Origin: JANXVV01 sp038230975
GTDB lineage: Bacteria > Planctomycetota > Phycisphaerae > Tepidisphaerales > Tepidisphaeraceae
Direction of reading: 5' to 3'
DNA: 43,596 nucleotides
NCBI GenBank assembly: GCA_038230975.1
Contig: JBBRMF010000009.1
Location: 1 to 43,596 of the forward strand
Each line of letters opens with the position of its first letter. Within the stretch, counting starts at the first letter, position 1. The position numbers and the translations under genes were made by a program. Of this stretch, positions 38,725 to 43,596 are shown piece by piece. The notes below the pieces were generated by a model that was not told where the DNA came from, made no database searches, and saw nothing but the letters and a program-made list of their open reading frames with translations.

Positions 38725-41700
38725 TCACTTCAACGTGCCGAGGTATTCCAACAGATCGACCGCCTGCTGCTGTTCAAGGTCACCTAGCAAACCATCCGGC
38801 ATCGCGGAAACCGTTTGAGGCGTCAGCTTTTGAATGTCATTTGCATCGACATGAATTAGTTTTAGGTCCGCACCTTTCAGAACAATCTCTTTGTCAGATC
38901 GACTGATCAGAAACCCGGTGAAGACTTCGCCGCTTTTGGTCTTCAGCATGTAAGTCGCATATCCCTCGGCGATGGTTTTTGAAGGATTCAGAATATTGTC
39001 GAGCAGATCCTTTCGGTTTAATTTTGTGGCGATGTGGCTCAGATCCGGGCCGAAATCGGTGCCCTTGCCGGCGACCATATGGCAACGGATGCAAAGCCCA
39101 GTGCCGCTCTGTTCTGCAAAAATCTTTCGGCCTTTTTCAATGTCTCCGTGAAGATTCAGAAGCGTGTTGGGATCGATGTTCGTGCCAAGGCGGATGGCCT
39201 GTTGATCCGCCGGATCGAATCGGCGGAAAAGGTCGCGGATTGATTCCAATGGGGTCGCGGCGCCTTTTGCAGTGACGGCTTGGGTGATGGCTTCGGGTAA
39301 CGAGTGCTCATCCACTTTTTCGAGAAGGATCATCGCACCGGTCACGGAAGTCAGCAATCCGTCGGTGGCAGATGCCGTGTTGGCAGAGCTCTTGGAGTTC
39401 ACCAAGGTTTTAAGGAGTTGTGCCCTGGTTTGTTGCGACTGACTGGTGGCCGCATTGATTGAGGACACCGCATTCTTACCGGTTAAATATTGTGCCCATT
39501 GCCGGATGAGCTTGAGTCCTTCCACATCCACGCGATCCGAACCGATATGCGGCATGCGCCCACGGCCAAGCTTTGCCATCCGATAGAGCATCACCGAGCG
39601 ATTGGGATCGCCGGCACAAATCAGCTGCGCTTCATCGAGGCTAAAATCTCCCAAATTCGGCTTGGTATTGACCAGATTCATCTTGTCCAACGCCAGTTCT
39701 TTTCGCATGTCGAAAAGGGCCGAGCCACCACCGCCGAACCGATGACAGTGTGAGCAATTGACGTGAAGATACGAGCGGGCGCGCTCATTGAGATCGGCCG
39801 ATGAATCGCTCGGATCAGTCAGGGTGAGCTTTTCTTTGGATTCGGGCCCGGTCGATGGTTTTGGGGCCACCAGAAACCCAAGATGTCGAAAGTTCCGAAC
39901 CTGATTATCAGTGATGTCCCCATATTTATCATTGCGATCAAGTTGAGACGGGTTGAACGCCAGCGTGAAATCGGACCAGGGATTATGGCAGGTCATGCAT
40001 TGTGACCGTGAGGGAAAATTCCAGGTCTGCTGGCGAATCCCGTTGGGAAAGGTCGGGTCCTGGATCGGGTATCGCCGGGTGGCACCTTTTGAATCGATCA
40101 AGTCGGCATCGGTTTGCTGATCGTTCCAGGCATAGGTGTAGCCTTGCCATTGCTTGCCATCGAAATGGAGAATCTGAGTCTCGATATTTTTGCGTGTGGT
40201 TGGATCGCCCGGGTGGGTTTCCAGGGAAAGCGTTCGCGCCAGCACGCTATCTTTTGGCCAACCCGGCTTTTCGTCGCCCCAGACTCCTTTGCCCCAGGCG
40301 ACTTTTGAATCACCGGGCAGCGCGATCCATCGTTCGGCTTTGGCACCGTCGGCCCACTGCGCGGCGTTCACCGAAAATGCGACCACTCCTGGTTGCGGCG
40401 TTTGATTCTTTGTGTCTGAGAATAAGCCACTCTCGCTCAGTTTTCGCGGGAAGTTCGTGGATTGCCGGGTGGTTTCATTGCGAGCCATGCGCCATAGGCC
40501 GCCCCCTTGGTGATCGACAATCAGCAGTTCACCGTTGGCTTGTTCACCGAACGCGACGATGCGTTGGTCGGTCATGGCAATATCGCGATGCGGTTGCAAT
40601 TTGTCGCCGTCGCACTTGGCTGCCCAAAGGCGTTGGGTCTGCCAATCACCGAACACATAGTGCCCGGCCAGTTCCGGAAATTGTGTACCATGGTAGACAA
40701 TGCCGCCGGTGACCGAAGCTGATTCTGCATGCGATAGCGCGATAGCCGGTGGAGTGATCGGTGTGGGTCCGCGCTTACCATCCGGGTGAACCGGGTTCGG
40801 GCCTTCCATGATGCTCCAACCGAAATTGCTCCCGGATTTGGCGCAGACGACGGATTCCCATAACTCCCAACCTACATCTCCAACCCAAAGATTCCCGGTC
40901 TGCCGATCGAAGCTCATTCGAAACGGATTCCGCAAGCCGTAAGCGAACACTTCCGGTCGAGCTTTGGGCATTTTGACGAATGGATTATCCGCAGGGATTG
41001 AATACGGCTTGCCTTCCGTCGGATGATCGACATCAATGCGAAGAATGGACGACATCAGATCGCCGATGTCTTGGCCGGTGTTCATCGCATCGGGTGGATC
41101 TGGATCGGCACCGTCGCCCAGCGAAATATAAAGATTCCCATCGGGGCCAAATTTCAGGCAGCAACCATTATGGCCACCGGAGGTTGACGTCAGAAGGATC
41201 AGCTCCGTTTCCGGATCGATCGTCGGCGGTTCGGTCTCGCTGACGGTGAACCTGGAGATTCGGGTTCCATTTTCATGGTTGCGAGTCTGCGGCAGCAGAT
41301 CGAGGTTATAGCAGACGTAGAGGTAGTGATTCTTTCTGAACTGAGGATGCAGTGTGAACCCGAGCGCATCGCTGATCCCTTTGCAATTAGGGATTTTGTC
41401 CAACCCCTGAGCCTTGGCAACCTCAAAGACTAGATCCGCTTTTGCGTAAGAATCGTCATTCGGAAACGAGAAGATTTTGCCATGTTGCTCAAGGACAAAC
41501 ACGCGGTCGTCGCCCGGCGCGAACGCCACATCCAACGGACTCTGAAAGGTGAGTTTCGGAAATGCGCGGCGGGTCTGAAAAGGGAGCGGCGCTTCGGGGG
41601 ACCCGGTGATGCGGGAGGTCGTCCAGGGGATGCGCGCGGCGATGCCGTAGGGAGGTACGGGTTTCGCGTTTGCATCCTCGGCGCTGCAGAACTCCGGGAA

Positions 41701-41760
41701 AATCGCGATGCAAGTACACACGATCGCGATGCAAGCCAGTGGCGTTTTAATTCGACGCAT
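38725..41760 (-). CDS. Secreted sugar-dehydrogenase-like propeller fused to multi-heme cytochrome domains
   Basis: 1011 residues from ATG 41760, starting a signal peptide (TPLACIAIVCTCIAIFPEFC). Domain 1 (about 50-400) is a PQQ-dependent glucose/sorbosone dehydrogenase-type propeller: SPLDVAFAPGDDRVFVLEQH, HPQFRKNHYLYVCYNL, GHNGCCLKFGPDGNLYISLG, YGLRNPFRMSFDRQTGNLWV and GDVGWELWESVV. Domain 2 (about 410-690) resembles the SO_2930 diheme cytochrome type, with QCMTCHNPWSDFTLAFNPSQ and VNCSHCHRFGGGGSALFD. Domain 3 is the planctomycete heme-binding domain (TIGR02603 type): GLCIRCHMVAGKGTDFGPDL and DLLDNILNPSKTIAEGYATY. Three CxxCH motifs suggest at least three hemes, so electrons from sugar oxidation could pass within one polypeptide. 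Periplasmic. It is divergent from the DUF2293 gene. Confidence 0.92.
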   Translation of the reverse strand: MRRIKTPLACIAIVCTCIAIFPEFCSAEDANAKPVPPYGIAARIPWTTSRITGSPEAPLPFQTRRAFPKLTFQSPLDVAFAPGDDRVFVLEQHGKIFSFPNDDSYAKADLVFEVAKAQGLDKIPNCKGISDALGFTLHPQFRKNHYLYVCYNLDLLPQTRNHENGTRISRFTVSETEPPTIDPETELILLTSTSGGHNGCCLKFGPDGNLYISLGDGADPDPPDAMNTGQDIGDLMSSILRIDVDHPTEGKPYSIPADNPFVKMPKARPEVFAYGLRNPFRMSFDRQTGNLWVGDVGWELWESVVCAKSGSNFGWSIMEGPNPVHPDGKRGPTPITPPAIALSHAESASVTGGIVYHGTQFPELAGHYVFGDWQTQRLWAAKCDGDKLQPHRDIAMTDQRIVAFGEQANGELLIVDHQGGGLWRMARNETTRQSTNFPRKLSESGLFSDTKNQTPQPGVVAFSVNAAQWADGAKAERWIALPGDSKVAWGKGVWGDEKPGWPKDSVLARTLSLETHPGDPTTRKNIETQILHFDGKQWQGYTYAWNDQQTDADLIDSKGATRRYPIQDPTFPNGIRQQTWNFPSRSQCMTCHNPWSDFTLAFNPSQLDRNDKYGDITDNQVRNFRHLGFLVAPKPSTGPESKEKLTLTDPSDSSADLNERARSYLHVNCSHCHRFGGGGSALFDMRKELALDKMNLVNTKPNLGDFSLDEAQLICAGDPNRSVMLYRMAKLGRGRMPHIGSDRVDVEGLKLIRQWAQYLTGKNAVSSINAATSQSQQTRAQLLKTLVNSKSSANTASATDGLLTSVTGAMILLEKVDEHSLPEAITQAVTAKGAATPLESIRDLFRRFDPADQQAIRLGTNIDPNTLLNLHGDIEKGRKIFAEQSGTGLCIRCHMVAGKGTDFGPDLSHIATKLNRKDLLDNILNPSKTIAEGYATYMLKTKSGEVFTGFLISRSDKEIVLKGADLKLIHVDANDIQKLTPQTVSAMPDGLLGDLEQQQAVDLLEYLGTLK

Positions 41761-41915
41761 GCCAGGTATCCTGTCGCAAACGAGAAATGTGAAGGGTGCG
41801 GCCAAACCAGCCGCAAGCGTAGGAAGCTTAAACGAAATTGTAAAAAAATCTGCGCCTGATTTTTTGTTGCAGTTTCGCAGGGTACAGCCTCTTGAAAAGC
41901 GCTATAGTGGAGCCA
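41761..41915. promoter_or_regulatory. Divergent intergenic region
   Basis: 155 nt between the dehydrogenase-cytochrome and DUF2293 starts. An A/T-rich patch (41831-41870) could hold promoters, but no clear boxes are assigned. GTGGAG (41906-41911) serves ATG 41916. Confidence 0.45.
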
Positions 41916-42605
41916 ATGCCTGAACAGACTCGAATCGTAACTTCCACGCCAATCCCTCGAACCGTAAAAAGTGCCGATGGAAAATTGCTGACCGCGCCGG
42001 CGGATTGGGTGCTTGTTCCACCAGGCGACCCGGGGCTGACGCGACGGATAAAGGCGGCGGGTCCAACCTGGACTGTGCAGGAGAAGAAAGGCCGCAAGAT
42101 TTTTTCGCAAGGGGTCTGGGCGAGCGGGATGACCGTCAGCACGATTCGCAATGAATTGGCGATTGAGAGAGCGACCCCGCAATATGCGAATAAGCGAAAG
42201 GCGGAAGTGGTTCGACGTGAGCGCGATCAAGCAGAATACGTGCAGACGTTTCAGGAGACCGTGTTCGAGTTCCTGGCGTTTCATCCCCGATATGAGGAAT
42301 TGGCAAAACGTCTCGCCGAAGCCGTTGCCGCGCACGCCACCCCGGTGGGCAGCGGAACGGTCGCGCGCACAAAGCGAATTCCGGTCGAAGAGCGGGCAGA
42401 AGCTGCGGTGATTGCCTGGATGCGGCATCAAACCACCGGATATGACGAAATGTCGATCGCCCGGGTGAAAGGAAAGCGACGTGAAGTCCGTCGGCAGTTG
42501 GCGGCTCAATCTAAAAAGCGTTTGGAAGCCTATCGGTTAGGGAATCTGATAAACCCGCTTGAATGTCCATTGGCACGATCTTTGTTTCAAGAGTATTTGA
42601 AGTAG
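41916..42605 (+). CDS. DUF2293-like protein
   Basis: 229 residues from ATG 41916, with GTGGAG 4 nt upstream; a TTG 24 nt earlier is the alternative. Soluble, strongly basic. The N-terminal part (VTSTPIPRTVKSADGKLLTA, then PADWVLVPPGDPGLTRRIKA, then TWTVQEKKGRKIFSQGVWAS) looks like a small beta domain that may bind nucleic acid. The C-terminal half is helical and matches the DUF2293 pattern, with EERAEAAVIAWMRHQTTGYD followed by EMSIARVKGKRREVRRQLA. Function unknown; the basic Arg/Lys-rich helix is compatible with RNA or DNA binding. Next gene 41 nt downstream. Confidence 0.82.
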   Translation: MPEQTRIVTSTPIPRTVKSADGKLLTAPADWVLVPPGDPGLTRRIKAAGPTWTVQEKKGRKIFSQGVWASGMTVSTIRNELAIERATPQYANKRKAEVVRRERDQAEYVQTFQETVFEFLAFHPRYEELAKRLAEAVAAHATPVGSGTVARTKRIPVEERAEAAVIAWMRHQTTGYDEMSIARVKGKRREVRRQLAAQSKKRLEAYRLGNLINPLECPLARSLFQEYLK

Positions 42606-42646
42606 AGTCTGTTCTGTATCGTCAATACTTGTAACAAGGAGTTTTC

Positions 42647-42781
42647 ATGCTCGTACTCTCGACTATCCTGTTGGTGATCCTCGCCGCCGCGGGTAAAGCA
42701 GCGCTTTTGACACTGTTGACCGGCGGTGGGTTGGGAACATTCGTAATACTTTTCTTCCTGTTCAAAATGTTCGGGAAATAA
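42647..42781 (+). CDS. 44-residue hydrophobic membrane peptide
   Basis: ATG 42647 is preceded by a perfect AAGGAG (42636-42641) with a 5-nt gap, one of the best ribosome-binding sites in the window. The peptide has two hydrophobic stretches, LVLSTILLVILAAAG and LLTGGGLGTFVILFFLF, split by a short KAA segment, and ends KMFGK. It should insert in the membrane as a hairpin or a long single span. A Gly-rich middle (TGGGLG) suggests close packing. It lies between the DUF2293 gene and thyX in the same orientation. I recognise no family. It could be a structural small membrane protein or a type I toxin-like peptide; nothing here shows an antisense RNA. Confidence 0.65.
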   Translation: MLVLSTILLVILAAAGKAALLTLLTGGGLGTFVILFFLFKMFGK

Positions 42782-42823
42782 GGCGATGTGACTCCCGATT
42801 CGCTCGCGGTTATAGTGGTTTCC

Positions 42824-43596
42824 ATGAGCAGTCCGGAAGCACACATCCCTGCGGTGCAGGAAAACAAAATCGTTCGTAAACCATTCGAATCCGAAGTCCA
42901 TGATGTCATGGGAGGCGCGGCTCGACTGGAAATTAATGTTCACGATCACGGTTTAGTCGCACTATGCGACGTAATGCCGCGGTTGGCACCGGTCGGTAAG
43001 ACCGCTGATTTTGCAATCGTTCAGGCGGCCCGCGTCTCATACGGTGAGGGCACCAAGCAAGTCAATGAAGATCGGGGTCTGATCCGGTATCTCGCGCGGC
43101 ATCGTCATACGACCCCATTTGAAATGGTGGAGTTTAAATTCCATCACGTCATGCCGATCTTCATCGCCAGGCAGTGGATTCGTCATCGTACGGCGAATGT
43201 CAATGAATACTCCGCCCGATATTCTGTCGTGCGCGACCGGTTTTATCACCCGAAGGCTGCGGACATCCGCCAGCAAAGCACGAGCAATCGGCAAGGCGGT
43301 GGGGCCCAGGTGGACGATCTAACTGCCAAAGAGTTCAGTGACCATCTCGATAAACTTGAGGCGGATTACGCCAAGTATGAAGAATTTATGGAGAAGGGCA
43401 TTGCGCGCGAAACCGCGCGAATTATTCTGCCCGTGAACGTGTACACGGAGTGGTACTGGAAAATCGATCTGCACAATTTATTTCACTTCCTTTCACTGCG
43501 AATGGATTCCCACGCCCAGCAGGAAATACGCGATTACGCGACGGCCATGTTTGAGCTGATCCGCCCGATCGTGCCGATCGCCGCCGAGGCGTTCCT
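42824..43596 (+). CDS. thyX: Flavin-dependent thymidylate synthase, 3' end outside the window
   Basis: Methylates dUMP to dTMP using methylenetetrahydrofolate, FAD and NADPH. From ATG 42824 the frame runs without stop to the window end (257 codons), so the gene is cut. Family marks: QAARVSYGEGTKQVNEDRGL, LIRYLARHRHTTPFEMVEFK, FHHVMPIFIARQWIRHRTAN, and the ThyX motif RHRTANVNEYSARYSVV, matching RHRxxxxNExSxRY with the substrate-binding Ser. ILPVNVYTEWYWKIDLHNLF and FLSLRMDSHAQQEIRDYATA follow, the latter with the dUMP- and FAD-binding residues. The first 30 residues before the typical start are variable. Presence of ThyX suggests the organism may lack ThyA, as in many planctomycetes; this cannot be judged from the window. 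Confidence 0.96.
   Translation, partial: MSSPEAHIPAVQENKIVRKPFESEVHDVMGGAARLEINVHDHGLVALCDVMPRLAPVGKTADFAIVQAARVSYGEGTKQVNEDRGLIRYLARHRHTTPFEMVEFKFHHVMPIFIARQWIRHRTANVNEYSARYSVVRDRFYHPKAADIRQQSTSNRQGGGAQVDDLTAKEFSDHLDKLEADYAKYEEFMEKGIARETARIILPVNVYTEWYWKIDLHNLFHFLSLRMDSHAQQEIRDYATAMFELIRPIVPIAAEAF

Noticed and set aside
41430..42509. 359-codon open frame on the minus strand
   Set aside because: It overlaps the start of the dehydrogenase-cytochrome gene in another frame and the DUF2293 gene in antisense. It has no motif.

Overview
The window reads as a chromosomal segment of a planctomycete, probably from the Phycisphaerae side of the phylum; the class is an inference. The basis is the density of families that are hallmarks of Planctomycetota and their relatives: three pairs of PSD1-type cytochrome proteins (DUF1549/DUF1553) with DUF1501 proteins, a PQQ-like beta-propeller protein, two DUF1080 proteins, a CehA/McbA-type metallohydrolase, and a dehydrogenase-cytochrome fusion ending in the planctomycete heme-binding domain (TIGR02603 type). 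GC-rich hairpin repeats are scattered between genes. One tRNA gene (Lys, UUU) is present. I see no CRISPR array, rRNA, prophage or insertion sequence.

Layout. 1-2222 (+): a compact run of five short genes. Two full-length products, and a third cut by the window edge, look like ESCRT-III/Snf7-type helical-hairpin proteins; two small membrane proteins lie between them. This is the most unusual part of the window. 2388-4189 (-): acpS and a secreted PQQ-like propeller protein. 4397-8196 (+): a TolB-like propeller lipoprotein, a second lipoprotein with a repeat inserted in its N-terminal coding region, a small conserved-looking protein and a XerC/XerD-type recombinase, closed by a clear terminator. 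8250-10266 is gene-poor and looks partly decayed (a DUF1963-like remnant, one intact DUF1801/YdeI-like gene, and a start-less CxxC fragment). 10267-12462 (+): a beta-CASP metallo-beta-lactamase-fold nuclease and a membrane-anchored phospholipase D-like protein.

12494-22634 (-) is a long co-directional block: a two-domain esterase, PSD1, an orphan HicB-like protein, DUF1501, a second PSD1 with an unusual N-terminus, and a second DUF1501. 22825-27419 (+) is the third PSD1-DUF1501 pair, with a 1-nt stop/start overlap. These are followed by the CehA-like metallohydrolase (-) and a secreted DUF1080 protein (+). Together the block suggests extracytoplasmic breakdown of complex, probably acetylated, carbohydrates coupled to c-type heme proteins; no substrate can be read from the sequence.

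30938-35570 holds a divergent signalling pair: a soluble hybrid histidine kinase (GAF, three PAS, HisKA, HATPase, REC, HPt) and a REC-GGDEF diguanylate cyclase starting at TTG. Then come tRNA-Lys, a DUF1080 lipoprotein, a small lipoprotein, a YifB/ComM-type AAA+ protein, the large dehydrogenase-cytochrome fusion, a DUF2293 protein, a 44-residue membrane peptide with a strong ribosome-binding site, and thyX, which runs off the right edge.
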